A stretch of 64,000 nt of DNA from assembly GCF_019457905.1 (NCBI RefSeq), contig NZ_JAHZSV010000003.1, forward strand, positions 456,516 through 520,515. Reading direction: 5' to 3'. A program made the position numbers and the translations under genes. The notes below the pieces were generated by a model. That model was not told the origin of the DNA and did not search any database. It saw only the letters and a list, made by a program, of their open reading frames with translations. This stretch comes from Flagellimonas abyssi (lineage in GTDB: Bacteria > Bacteroidota > Bacteroidia > Flavobacteriales > Flavobacteriaceae). This document shows, one piece after another, positions 16,783 through 25,112 of the stretch (the stretch's first letter is position 1; each line of letters opens with the position of its first letter).

Positions 16783-17837
16783 AACGAATAGAGCAGTCCT
16801 ACCCCCAGTAACTGCTTAAACTGGATTTTGGCCACGCCCGGGCTTATTACGGTTCCATCCTCAGCAACTTCCTCATCAAATTTGATGTCATCATCAAAGA
16901 TGATATGAGTTCCAATATTTGCATTTAGAAAGTCATTTACCTTGAGATTGAAGTTAAGTTCCCAATCCACATCTATGTTCCCAAAACTCCGCACATAATC
17001 TGTATATAGGTTGAGGCGATGGCTCATAAGAACATTGTTGGCAATTTCGGTTTCCCAAGTATTTGTCACCAAAAAACCAAGTTCCAAAAACACTCTGTCC
17101 CCGGCTTCCACACCAAAAGCGCCCTGATTGGAGAGAGCCTCATCCAACACAAAGGTAGATTTCATGGTCGCGGGTGAAATGTAAAGGTTGAACTGATCTT
17201 TTGGGGGTATGTATGATGTACCCACACCGACAAACAAATATCCAGGGGCCATAAACCTTGAAATTGGCGTATCTCTATCAGGATATTTATAACCATTGGA
17301 AAATTGCGTCCGAATGTTGGCCTTTACCGAATAGTACCAATTGGTGATGGTGTCCTTCCTAAAACTGAGCGTGGTGGAGAGTCGAATCTGGTCGTCCGTT
17401 TTGCGGAGTTTTCGTCCTTCTTGTGCATTGAGGCCATATCGAAGCTGGGCTTCATTGTTCCAACTTAGGTAGCGGAATTTATAGTTACGGGCAAAATCAG
17501 CGCTCGCAAGAGCCGAAACAGAGTTGTCTCCCCCTGCGTTCCAGTTTACAAAAGAAACTTCACTGACGTTGAGACCAAATTTGTTGACCTTTTTCCAGAA
17601 AGATGTTGGTTTGAAACGATTGTACCATATACTCAAAGGCTTTACCCGGTTCAATACCGTACGTGGGTCGGTCAGTTTTGCATTCCGGGTAAGGTATTTG
17701 AGCTTTACATCCTTAATGCGAATTATCTTAAAGCTGCCATTGGTGCTATCAATTTCAAACGCCTTTAACTGGGTCACTTGGGAATGGGCAGATAGAAAAA
17801 CAGCTAGAAATAAAATTAAAAAACAGTTTAATCGCAT
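16779..17837 (-). CDS. DUF3078 outer-membrane-type protein
   Basis: 352 residues with signal peptide MRLNCFLILFLAVFLSAHSQ. The rest is a run of amphipathic beta strands typical of an outer-membrane barrel and includes the family core NVSEVSFVNWNAGGDNSVSA (split: NVSEVSFVNW, NAGGDNSVSA). Function unknown; widespread in Bacteroidota. Its start overlaps the dxs stop by 10 bases on the same strand, so it is translated from the dxs message, although no link to isoprenoid synthesis is known. Confidence 0.82.
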   Translation of the reverse strand: MRLNCFLILFLAVFLSAHSQVTQLKAFEIDSTNGSFKIIRIKDVKLKYLTRNAKLTDPRTVLNRVKPLSIWYNRFKPTSFWKKVNKFGLNVSEVSFVNWNAGGDNSVSALASADFARNYKFRYLSWNNEAQLRYGLNAQEGRKLRKTDDQIRLSTTLSFRKDTITNWYYSVKANIRTQFSNGYKYPDRDTPISRFMAPGYLFVGVGTSYIPPKDQFNLYISPATMKSTFVLDEALSNQGAFGVEAGDRVFLELGFLVTNTWETEIANNVLMSHRLNLYTDYVRSFGNIDVDWELNFNLKVNDFLNANIGTHIIFDDDIKFDEEVAEDGTVISPGVAKIQFKQLLGVGLLYSF

Positions 17838-19606
17838 TGGTTCAAGGTTGATTGTATGTATGTGTGTATCGTATCAAAATCTATACCAGCCATTTGGTGG
17901 GTCTCCAAGACATCGCCATGATCTACAAATTGGTCAGGAACCCCAAATATCTTTATTTGCTTTGTGAAGCCCTCTTCATTGGCAAATTCGAGTATGGCAG
18001 AACCAAGACCACCCAGCTTTGTGCCATCTTCCACGGTAATAACATGCTCGTATGTATTAAAAACAGTGCGGAGAAGATTCTTGTCCAGCGGTTTTACGAA
18101 GCGCATATCATAGTGCCCCACTTCTTCGGGCCTATCCAATTTTTGAATGAGTTCGGCAACCGTATTGCCAATATGTCCAATGGTCAGAACAGCAATTTTG
18201 GACCCATTTTTAAGACTGCGCCCAGTACCTATTTCTATGGATTCAAGATCATTTTTCCAATCTATGGTCACGCCACGACCTCGAGGGTATCTTATTGCAA
18301 TCGGTCCATCCAATCCCAATTGTGCTGTGTACATTATGTTTCGTAACTCCATCTCGTTCATTGGGGAGAATATGATCAAGTTGGGAATACAGCGCAAGAA
18401 GGCCATATCAAAAACGCCATGGTGCGTAGGACCGTCCTGTCCCACCAAACCAGCCCTGTCCAAACAGAAAATTACAGGAAGTTTTTGTAGCGCAACATCG
18501 TGTATGACCTGATCATAGGCTCTTTGCAAAAAAGTAGAATAAATATTGCAAAACGGGACCAATCCCTGAGTGGCCATACCTGCGGCCAAGGTTACGGCAT
18601 GTTGCTCGGCGATGCCTACATCAAAGGCGCGCTCTGGAATGTCTTCCATCATAAATTTAAGGGAGCTTCCGCTGGGCATCGCAGGGGTAATCCCAACAAT
18701 TTTTTCGTTTAACTTGGCCAATTCCACAAGGGTATGTCCAAACACATCTTGATATTTGGGAGGCTGTACCTCCCCCGATTTTTTAAACCGCTCCCCAGTA
18801 ATTTTATCAAATTTTCCAGGGGCATGGTACACCACTTGGTCTTCCTCGGCCTGTTTTAGCCCTTTCCCTTTTGTGGTGATAATATGAAGCAGTTTTGGAC
18901 CATCAACATGTTTTAAGCGTTCCAGTTCTGTTACCAAAGCTTTTAGATCATGACCATTGATTGGTCCTGTGTAGTTGAGGTTTAGGCATTCAAAAATGTT
19001 CTCGTCCTTGGCGGTTCCAGCCTTAACATTGGTAAGGTATTTTTTTAACGCACCTACGCTTGGGTCGATTCCGATGGCGTTATCGTTCAAGACAATTAAT
19101 GTGTTAACATTGGTAACGCCCAAATGGTTAAGTCCTTCAAATGCCATTCCGCTCGCAATGGAAGCATCCCCAACTACCGCAATATGTTGTTTGTTAAAGT
19201 CTTTGTTGAGTTTTGAGGCCATGGCCATGCCAAGAATAGCAGATATGGCGGTGGAGCTGTGCCCGGTCCCAAAATCGTCGTATTCGCTTTCACTTCGTTT
19301 TGGAAAACCACTGATTCCACCCAATTGTCGGTTGGTATCGAAAATTTCTTTGCGTCCCGTTAAAATTTTGTGTCCGTAAGCTTGGTGGCCCACATCCCAA
19401 ATAAGTTTGTCATACGGAGCATTGAACACATAATGAAGGGCAATGGTAAGTTCCACAACCCCCAAACTTGCCCCTAGATGTCCTTCCTTGGTAGAAACAA
19501 TATCAATGATAAATTCCCTCAATTCCTGAGCGAGCTTGGGCAGCTCGTCCAAGGTTAATTTTTTGAGGTCCTTAGGGGATTCGATATGTTTTAGCAGTCT
19601 TTCCAA
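17828..19606 (-). CDS. dxs: 1-deoxy-D-xylulose-5-phosphate synthase
   Basis: 592 residues from the TTG at 19606. Thiamine diphosphate motif GDASIASGMAFEGLNHLG with the downstream NDN, plus GHQAYGHKI and DRAGLVGQDGPTHHG. Condenses pyruvate and glyceraldehyde 3-phosphate at the head of the non-mevalonate isoprenoid path, which also feeds the carotenoid genes further along. The frame stays open to another TTG at 19639, but a perfect -7 box (19618-19625) lies between the two, so the shorter start, which also matches where the family begins (ERLLKHIESP), is preferred. No ATG is available. DUF3078 follows with overlap. Confidence 0.94.
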   Translation of the reverse strand: MERLLKHIESPKDLKKLTLDELPKLAQELREFIIDIVSTKEGHLGASLGVVELTIALHYVFNAPYDKLIWDVGHQAYGHKILTGRKEIFDTNRQLGGISGFPKRSESEYDDFGTGHSSTAISAILGMAMASKLNKDFNKQHIAVVGDASIASGMAFEGLNHLGVTNVNTLIVLNDNAIGIDPSVGALKKYLTNVKAGTAKDENIFECLNLNYTGPINGHDLKALVTELERLKHVDGPKLLHIITTKGKGLKQAEEDQVVYHAPGKFDKITGERFKKSGEVQPPKYQDVFGHTLVELAKLNEKIVGITPAMPSGSSLKFMMEDIPERAFDVGIAEQHAVTLAAGMATQGLVPFCNIYSTFLQRAYDQVIHDVALQKLPVIFCLDRAGLVGQDGPTHHGVFDMAFLRCIPNLIIFSPMNEMELRNIMYTAQLGLDGPIAIRYPRGRGVTIDWKNDLESIEIGTGRSLKNGSKIAVLTIGHIGNTVAELIQKLDRPEEVGHYDMRFVKPLDKNLLRTVFNTYEHVITVEDGTKLGGLGSAILEFANEEGFTKQIKIFGVPDQFVDHGDVLETHQMAGIDFDTIHTYIQSTLNQCD

Positions 19607-19617
19607 TGAATAAAAAA

Positions 19618-19625
19618 CAAAAGTA
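19618..19625 (-). promoter_or_regulatory. Promoter -7 box for dxs
   Basis: On the minus strand this reads TACTTTTG, a full match to TAnnTTTG. The TTG start at 19606 is 11 bases beyond it, so the leader would be only a few nucleotides. No clear -33 element. Confidence 0.5.
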
Positions 19626-19689
19626 TCGATTCTCCTCAAAATTATTTTATGTGTAGCTTAGCAATCTGTTGAAAAATGACATAAAAATC

Positions 19690-20139
19690 GTGGAGAACCC
19701 ATTTGACGACAATTATTTTATGAAAAGAGCCATGCAAGAGGCGGAAATCGCTTTTGAAAATGGGGAAGTACCTGTTGGTGCGGTCATAGTGGTGAACAAC
19801 CGGATCATTGGAAGGGCTCACAACTTAACCGAGCGTTTAAAAGATGTTACCGCACATGCCGAAATGCAGGCCATTACGGCTGCATCGAACTTTTTAGGCG
19901 GAAAATACCTGCAGGGGTGTACGTTGTACGTGACCTTGGAGCCTTGCCAAATGTGCGCAGGGGCATTGTATTGGAGCCAAATCTCCAAAGTGGTTTATGG
20001 CGCTTCGGATCTGGAGCGTGGGTTTAGTGTTATGGGAGGGCATCTCCATCCCAAAACCGAGGTCGTAGGAGGTGTTATGGAAAGGGAGGCTTCAGAAATG
20101 CTCAAGCGATTCTTTATTCAACGAAGAAACCTTAACTAA
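19690..20139 (+). CDS. tadA: tRNA-specific adenosine deaminase
   Basis: 149 residues from the GTG at 19690, which gives ENPFDDNYFMK as in relatives; an in-frame TTG at 19669 would add 7 residues. Zinc deaminase motifs HAE (H56, E58) and PCQMC (C86, C89) are intact. Converts A34 to inosine in tRNA-Arg(ACG) and is normally essential. Divergent from dxs with under 90 bases between starts. Followed by a bidirectional terminator shared with the cold-shock gene. Confidence 0.93.
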   Translation: MENPFDDNYFMKRAMQEAEIAFENGEVPVGAVIVVNNRIIGRAHNLTERLKDVTAHAEMQAITAASNFLGGKYLQGCTLYVTLEPCQMCAGALYWSQISKVVYGASDLERGFSVMGGHLHPKTEVVGGVMEREASEMLKRFFIQRRNLN

Positions 20140-20141
20140 AG

Positions 20142-20168
20142 AAAAAACCCCGGCATTGCCGAGGTTTT
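20142..20168. terminator. Bidirectional terminator between tadA and the cold-shock gene
   Basis: AAAACC-C-CGGC (20144-20154) pairs with GCCG-A-GGTTTT (20158-20168) with one internal mismatch. T residues follow on the minus strand (6) and close the stem on the plus strand, so it serves both convergent genes. Confidence 0.8.
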
Positions 20169-20192
20169 AAATCAAATCAAAATAAAATATTT

Positions 20193-20387
20193 TTATCCGA
20201 TTACTTGCACGCGTGCAGCAACCACTCCTTTTCTTCCTTCTTCTTCGATGTATTCTACTTTGTCGCCTTCGTTCAATTCCACTCCGTTCAATGCTGTAAC
20301 ATGAACAAAGATGTCTTTTCCTGTGTCGTCGTTCGTAATGAAACCATAACCTTTGGAATCATTGAAAAATTTTACTGTACCAGTCAT
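20193..20387 (-). CDS. Cold-shock protein (CspA family)
   Basis: 64 residues, a complete cold-shock domain. RNP1 KGYGFITND and RNP2 DIFVHVTAL are both present. Binds single-stranded RNA/DNA as an RNA chaperone in the cytoplasm. It has an own terminator at 20142-20168. The 83-base upstream region is AT-rich with no perfect -7 box; TACATTCG on the minus strand (20414-20421) is one base off consensus. Confidence 0.95.
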   Translation of the reverse strand: MTGTVKFFNDSKGYGFITNDDTGKDIFVHVTALNGVELNEGDKVEYIEEEGRKGVVAARVQVIG

Positions 20388-20470
20388 TAAAAAATAAATA
20401 AAATGTTAAAATACGAATGTAACTTTTTTTATGACTGATTGGATGAAATGAAGTTTAAATCTTATGAAAA

Positions 20471-20731
20471 TTATTGATTTTCAGTCTTTTTTCGTTCTTT
20501 TTCTTGCATTTTCTTAATATTTTCCTTGGTAAGCATGTAATCTTTCATGTTTTTGACCTTGCTTTCTTTCCACAGGAAAAGCGGCATGGCCACCAAAAAT
20601 AGACCAATTGTGCCTCCTCCAATGTATTTGGGTGCCTGTGGATGCCCATCTTCCAAGGAAAGACCGTAGAATATGGAGCCAAGGGAAGCGAGCATAATCA
20701 GAAAAACGATATGTTTGAGTTTTATCTTCAT
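20471..20731 (-). CDS. Small two-helix membrane protein
   Basis: 86 residues. Two hydrophobic stretches, about residues 7-25 and 37-55, separated by a short loop, then a Lys/Glu-rich cytoplasmic tail. No family recognised. Its start overlaps the stop of the CLC channel gene by 4 bases (20728-20731), so it is translationally coupled to that gene and may be an accessory subunit. That role is inference from position only. Confidence 0.65.
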   Translation of the reverse strand: MKIKLKHIVFLIMLASLGSIFYGLSLEDGHPQAPKYIGGGTIGLFLVAMPLFLWKESKVKNMKDYMLTKENIKKMQEKERKKTENQ

Positions 20732-22512
20732 TGAGAGTAATTGATTAATTTTCTGCGATACGCGGTCAACATTTTTGATTTACTGATAAAGCCTTCGTAC
20801 TTGCCATTTTTAATGACAGGTAAATTCCATGCACCGCTATCCTGAAATTTTTTCATTACCTGTTTCATATTGTCCGTTTCGTAGAATATAATCTCTGGCG
20901 GGGCATGCATCAAATTTTTCACAAAAACCGTGTCGTACAGTTCGGTATCGAACATCATGGGCCTTATGTCATCCAGCACAATGATTCCAATCAGTTTCTT
21001 TTCATCATCCAGCACAGGAAACAGGTTCCTTTTGGATTTGGATACGGATTGATGGAGCATTTCTCCTAAGGACATTTTAGGGTGAACTGGCTTAAAATTC
21101 TTTTCAACAACATCGTCCATTTCCATGAGTCCAAGTACCATCTGGTCCTTGTTGTGCGATAAGAGCGCTCCGATCTTGGCAAGTTCCTTGGTGTAAATGG
21201 TGTAGTCCAGGGCGTTTTTGGTTATCAAATAAGAGATTGCCGCTGTAATCATTAGAGGGACAAAGAGTTGATATCCACCTGTAATTTCTGCAATCAAGAA
21301 AATTGCGGTTAAGGGTGCGTGGATTACTCCCGCAATGAGACCTGCCATACCGATCAATGTAAAGTTGCTTTCCGAAACCGATAAACCCAACCCCAAATTG
21401 TTGATGACCTTGGCGACAACGTTGCCCAATGCACTGCCCATTACCATGGTTGGAATGAACACTCCTCCTGCTCCTCCTGCTCCTATGGTGGTCGTCATGG
21501 CAATTGCTTTAAAAATGGTGATTCCGAACAGAAGCGCTATTACTACCCAAATATTATCGGTAAAAGCATCGAAAGGTGTTGTGCCCAGAGCTTTTAAATG
21601 GTCGCCATCCAACAGATTGTTAATGAATCCGAAACCTTCACCATAGAGTGGGGGAATGGCGTACAACATGATTCCAATGGCAACACCACCTACCAAAAGT
21701 TTGTATTTGGGACTTTTCAATTTTTTGAAAAGCGATAAAATCGCAAAATACATTTTGGTAAAATAAATGGATGCAAAACCTGTGCCCACACCCAAGAGAA
21801 CGTAGAAGGCCGTGTCTTCCAGTTTAAAACCTTCGGATAGGGAAAAACTGAACAATACTTCGTTTCCCAAAAAGAAATAGGAGGTAAGTACCCCTGAAAT
21901 TGAAGCCAAAAGCAAAGGGAGCATGGACATCATGGTCAAATCCAACGTAAAAACTTCGACTGCAAAAATGATGGCGGCAATGGGAGACTGGAAAATGGAG
22001 GCTATGGCCCCGGCGGATGCGCAAGCGACCAAGAGCGTCCTTGTCTTTGCATCTATATGGAAAAATCGGCTCAAATTAGAACTGACCGCCGAACCGGATT
22101 TTACGGCTGGTCCCAACAAACCCACCGAACCACCGAAACCTACGGTGAGGGGAGCGGTGATCAAAGGGGTGTAAATGTCCTTGAGTTTGAGCAGCCCCCG
22201 CTTTTTGGAAAGCGAGAATATAATGGAGGAGACGGCATGTTGTAAGGGCTCTTTATGTATGAATTTTACGTAGAGGTAGACCAAGGTTAGACCTATGGTC
22301 GGAAGGATAAAGTACAGTTGGTTCTCAGAGAAAACGATTCCTTTTTTTAGAAGTGATTCAATAAAATATGTTGTGTTTTTTACGGTAACAGCGACCAATC
22401 CCGCCAAAAAACCTACGATTAGGCTCATTATCTGAATAAAGGTCCTGTTGGAGATATTTCTATATCGCCATTTTAGGAATCGGGTGAGCACTTTTTTATT
22501 GCTGTAGGGCAT
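20728..22512 (-). CDS. CLC-family chloride channel/transporter with two CBS domains
   Basis: 594 residues: CLC membrane domain to about residue 440, then two CBS domains (about 455-515 and 520-580) that in relatives bind adenine nucleotides. The anion-pore landmark GVFIP is present (GGAGGVFIPTMV). At the position of the external gating glutamate the protein reads GLLGP (residues 131-135) instead of G-x-E-G/A-P, so the gate is Leu133. Loss of this residue in characterised CLCs abolishes proton coupling and makes the pore constitutively open, which would point to a passive anion channel. A small membrane protein is coupled downstream; aspS lies upstream. Confidence 0.88.
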   Translation of the reverse strand: MPYSNKKVLTRFLKWRYRNISNRTFIQIMSLIVGFLAGLVAVTVKNTTYFIESLLKKGIVFSENQLYFILPTIGLTLVYLYVKFIHKEPLQHAVSSIIFSLSKKRGLLKLKDIYTPLITAPLTVGFGGSVGLLGPAVKSGSAVSSNLSRFFHIDAKTRTLLVACASAGAIASIFQSPIAAIIFAVEVFTLDLTMMSMLPLLLASISGVLTSYFFLGNEVLFSFSLSEGFKLEDTAFYVLLGVGTGFASIYFTKMYFAILSLFKKLKSPKYKLLVGGVAIGIMLYAIPPLYGEGFGFINNLLDGDHLKALGTTPFDAFTDNIWVVIALLFGITIFKAIAMTTTIGAGGAGGVFIPTMVMGSALGNVVAKVINNLGLGLSVSESNFTLIGMAGLIAGVIHAPLTAIFLIAEITGGYQLFVPLMITAAISYLITKNALDYTIYTKELAKIGALLSHNKDQMVLGLMEMDDVVEKNFKPVHPKMSLGEMLHQSVSKSKRNLFPVLDDEKKLIGIIVLDDIRPMMFDTELYDTVFVKNLMHAPPEIIFYETDNMKQVMKKFQDSGAWNLPVIKNGKYEGFISKSKMLTAYRRKLINYSQ

Positions 22513-22541
22513 GGAGGTCCGTAATACCGATTAAAAGTATT

Positions 22542-22569
22542 AAAAAATCCCGCTTACAAAACGGGATTT
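22542..22569 (-). terminator. Terminator after aspS
   Basis: AAATCCCG (22545-22552) pairs with CGGGATTT (22562-22569); on the minus strand six T residues close the hairpin. It begins 8 bases after the aspS stop and separates aspS from the CLC gene. Confidence 0.85.
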
Positions 22570-22576
22570 AATTATA

Positions 22577-24325
22577 TCACAAGTCCAATTTTAAATGGAG
22601 CTCTTTTAGTTGCTCGTCGTCGATGTTCGCCGGGGCATCTATCATAACATCGCGTCCACTGTTGTTTTTTGGGAAAGCGATGTAGTCCCTAATAGTTTCC
22701 TGTCCGCCCAAAATGGCCACCAATCTATCCAGACCAAAAGCGATACCACCGTGGGGAGGCGCTCCATATTGGAAGGCATCCATCAAAAAGCCGAACTGTG
22801 CTTTTGCTTCCTCTGTGGTAAAGCCCAAATGTTTGAACATGGTCGCTTGGGTCTCCTTGTCATAGATCCGTATGGAACCACCGCCAATTTCATTTCCGTT
22901 CAGTACCAAATCGTAAGCGTTGGCCTTTACTTCTCCGGGTTTTGTGTCCAACAATTCCAACTGGCCTGGTTTTGGAGAGGTAAAGGGGTGGTGCATGGCA
23001 TGGTACTTTCCTGTTTCCTCATCCAGTTCCAACAATGGAAAGTCCACGACCCATAATGGCGCGAACTCATCTTTTTTTCTAAGGCCCAAGCGTGTTGCCA
23101 ATTCCATTCGTAATGCGCTTAATTGAGCGCGTGTTTCGTTGGTGTTGCCTGAAAGAACGCAGATTAGGTCTCCGGGCTTTGCTCCTGTGGTCTCTGCCCA
23201 TTTGGCCAAATCTTCTTGGTCGTAGAACTTGTCCACAGATGATTTATAGGTTCCGTCTTCGTTGCATTTTACATACACCATTCCCTTAGCACCAACCTGA
23301 GGTCTCTTGACCCAATCAATTAACCCATCTATTTCTTTTCGAGTGTAAGAAGCTGCTCCCGGTACTGCTATTCCGACAACCAATTCGGCGGAATTGAACA
23401 CATTGAAATCTTTGTGCTGCGCCACAGAGTTCAACTCACCAAATTCCATCCCAAATCGGATGTCGGGCTTATCGTTTCCATAAAGTCGCATGGCGTCATC
23501 GTAGGTCATGCGAGGGAATTTGTCCACTTCCACACCTTTGATTTCTTTTAGAAGATGCTTGGTCAGACCTTCAAAAGTCTTCAGGATGTCTTCCTGTTCC
23601 ACAAATGCCATTTCACAATCGATTTGTGTGAACTCGGGCTGGCGGTCGGCACGGAGGTCTTCGTCCCTAAAACATTTCACGATTTGGAAATATTTGTCCA
23701 TTCCGCCGACCATCAACAATTGTTTGAAGGTCTGGGGAGATTGGGGAAGGGCATAAAACTGTCCTTCGTTCATGCGGCTGGGCACTAAAAAGTCCCTCGC
23801 GCCCTCGGGAGTGGATTTTATCAAATAAGGTGTTTCAATATCGATAAAACCTTGGTCGGACAGATATTTTCTGACCTCCATTGTCACCTTGTGCCTAAAT
23901 ATAAGTTTGTTCTTTACTGGGTTTCTTCTAATGTCCAAGTAGCGGTACTTCATTCGTATGTCCTCTCCGCCATCGGTTTCATCTTCGATAGTGAAGGGAG
24001 GAAGCAAGGAATTGTTCAGTATGGTAAGTTCGGTGACCAGTACTTCGATTTCCCCTGTGGGGATATTCGGGTTTTTGGAAGCCCGCTCTATAACCTGCCC
24101 CTTGGCTTGGATAACGGTTTCACGTCCCAGTTCGCGAGCTTGTTCCAATAGTTCTTTGGAAGTGCGTTCTTGGTCGAACACCAATTGGGTGATGCCGTAG
24201 CGGTCACGAAGGTCTACCCATGCCACGAAACCTTTGTCGCGTAGCTTGTGGACCCATCCACTTAATATTACCTCTGAACCTATGTCCGATGCCCTCAGGG
24301 CACCACAAGTATTGCTTCTGTACAT
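22577..24325 (-). CDS. aspS: Aspartate--tRNA ligase
   Basis: 582 residues, bacterial-type AspRS with N-terminal OB-fold anticodon-binding domain ([12 protein letters not shown]), class II motif 2 ([18 protein letters not shown]), a GAD insertion domain near residues 295-415, and class II motif 3 ([11 protein letters not shown]). Charges tRNA-Asp. Whether it is discriminating cannot be read reliably here. Starts at the ATG at 24325 after a minus-strand -7 box at 24345-24352. Confidence 0.97.
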   Translation of the reverse strand: MYRSNTCGALRASDIGSEVILSGWVHKLRDKGFVAWVDLRDRYGITQLVFDQERTSKELLEQARELGRETVIQAKGQVIERASKNPNIPTGEIEVLVTELTILNNSLLPPFTIEDETDGGEDIRMKYRYLDIRRNPVKNKLIFRHKVTMEVRKYLSDQGFIDIETPYLIKSTPEGARDFLVPSRMNEGQFYALPQSPQTFKQLLMVGGMDKYFQIVKCFRDEDLRADRQPEFTQIDCEMAFVEQEDILKTFEGLTKHLLKEIKGVEVDKFPRMTYDDAMRLYGNDKPDIRFGMEFGELNSVAQHKDFNVFNSAELVVGIAVPGAASYTRKEIDGLIDWVKRPQVGAKGMVYVKCNEDGTYKSSVDKFYDQEDLAKWAETTGAKPGDLICVLSGNTNETRAQLSALRMELATRLGLRKKDEFAPLWVVDFPLLELDEETGKYHAMHHPFTSPKPGQLELLDTKPGEVKANAYDLVLNGNEIGGGSIRIYDKETQATMFKHLGFTTEEAKAQFGFLMDAFQYGAPPHGGIAFGLDRLVAILGGQETIRDYIAFPKNNSGRDVMIDAPANIDDEQLKELHLKLDL

Positions 24326-24344
24326 GATGTTTGTTATGAGAGCG

Positions 24345-24352
24345 CAAATTTA
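24345..24352 (-). promoter_or_regulatory. Promoter -7 box for aspS
   Basis: TAAATTTG on the minus strand is a full match to TAnnTTTG, 20 bases before the aspS ATG. No -33 TTTG at proper spacing. Confidence 0.45.
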
Positions 24353-24443
24353 ATAGGAATGTGGATATTTTATAGGAGATATACTGTTTTTCTCTTGGAC
24401 TTGTGTTTTGAAATTCCAAAATGGTCGTTAAACTTCATATCTC

Positions 24444-24453
24444 TTAACGTTAA
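24444..24453. repeat. TTAACGTTAA palindrome, copy 1
   Basis: Perfect palindrome. Copy 2 is at 24578-24587, 134 bases on, in the same intergenic region; possible paired operator upstream of the secreted YwqK-like gene. Confidence 0.4.
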
Positions 24454-24577
24454 ATTAACATTAGAAATGAAAGTTGAGTAACTTTTGGTGAGCTTTAAGG
24501 CAAAATTCTCCGACAAAACGATTCAATTTTAATACTTATGAATTAAATAACTGATTGATATAGTGTAGATTGTGTGT

Positions 24578-24587
24578 TTAACGTTAA
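24578..24587. repeat. TTAACGTTAA palindrome, copy 2
   Basis: Second perfect copy, 52 bases upstream of the -7 box at 24639. The following TTTAATGTAA parallels the TTAACATTA after copy 1. Confidence 0.4.
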
Positions 24588-24638
24588 TTTAATGTAAACT
24601 AAATGTTATGTAAATGTGTGATTAATGTAAAATTTAAG

Positions 24639-24646
24639 TAACTTTG
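24639..24646 (+). promoter_or_regulatory. Promoter -7 box for the secreted YwqK-like gene
   Basis: TAACTTTG fully matches TAnnTTTG, 45 bases before the ATG at 24692. It rules out earlier in-frame codons at 24644 as the start. Confidence 0.5.
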
Positions 24647-24691
24647 ATACGTTATCATATTGATACTAACAATATTAAATCCCATATAAAT

Positions 24692-25042
24692 ATGAAAAAA
24701 GCAGTATTTTTTTTGGCGGTGATGTTTGCGGTTGGTGTATCTGCACAAGATACCAAGCCGACCTTTGAAAAAATGGGAAATATGGTGAAAGCCACTTATT
24801 TTCATGACAATGGTGAAATTGCCCAAACAGGTTATATGTTGAACGGAAAGTTACATGGAGATTGGGTAATGTTCAATGTTGAAGGAAAAAAAATTGCCAC
24901 CGGCCAATACGACAATGGAGAAAAAACCGGGAAATGGTTCTTTTGGAAAAATGATGAATTAAACGAAGTTGACTTTACGGATAACCGTATTGTTCAAGTA
25001 AAAAGTTGGAGCCAAGGCGATGCCGTAACGGTAAACAAATAA
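24692..25042 (+). CDS. Secreted YwqK/MORN-2-repeat protein
   Basis: 116 residues. Signal peptide MKKAVFFLAVMFAVGVSAQ, then short repeats of the MORN-2/YwqK type: YFHDNGEIAQTGYMLNGKLHG, DWVMFNVEGKKIATGQYDNGEKTG (given in part) and WFFWKNDELNEV. Such repeats fold as beta-hairpins; the protein is often mislabelled as a toxin-antitoxin component. No enzymatic residues are evident. The ATG at 24692 is taken because it begins the signal peptide and follows the -7 box. Single-gene unit with a strong terminator. Confidence 0.8.
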   Translation: MKKAVFFLAVMFAVGVSAQDTKPTFEKMGNMVKATYFHDNGEIAQTGYMLNGKLHGDWVMFNVEGKKIATGQYDNGEKTGKWFFWKNDELNEVDFTDNRIVQVKSWSQGDAVTVNK

Positions 25043-25060
25043 GCGAATAAACCAATGTTT

Positions 25061-25096
25061 AAAAAAAGCCCCGACCAAATGGTCGGGGCTTTTTTT
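25061..25096. terminator. Strong bidirectional terminator
   Basis: AAAAAAAGCCCCGACC (25061-25076), loop AAAT, GGTCGGGGCTTTTTTT (25081-25096): a perfect 9-bp GC-rich stem flanked by A and T runs. It ends both the plus-strand YwqK-like gene and the minus-strand efflux operon. Confidence 0.95.
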
Positions 25097-25112
25097 ATTG
25101 CTTTGCACTACA

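Larger units (their letters stand above)
24353..24691. other. AT-rich 339-base intergenic region, no gene
   Basis: No open frame or RNA gene is supportable. The region holds two copies of the 10-bp palindrome TTAACGTTAA (24444-24453 and 24578-24587), each followed by a related AT-rich stretch, then a -7 box and a TGATA-CGT-TATCA palindrome (24645-24657) near the presumed transcription start of the next gene. Confidence 0.5.
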
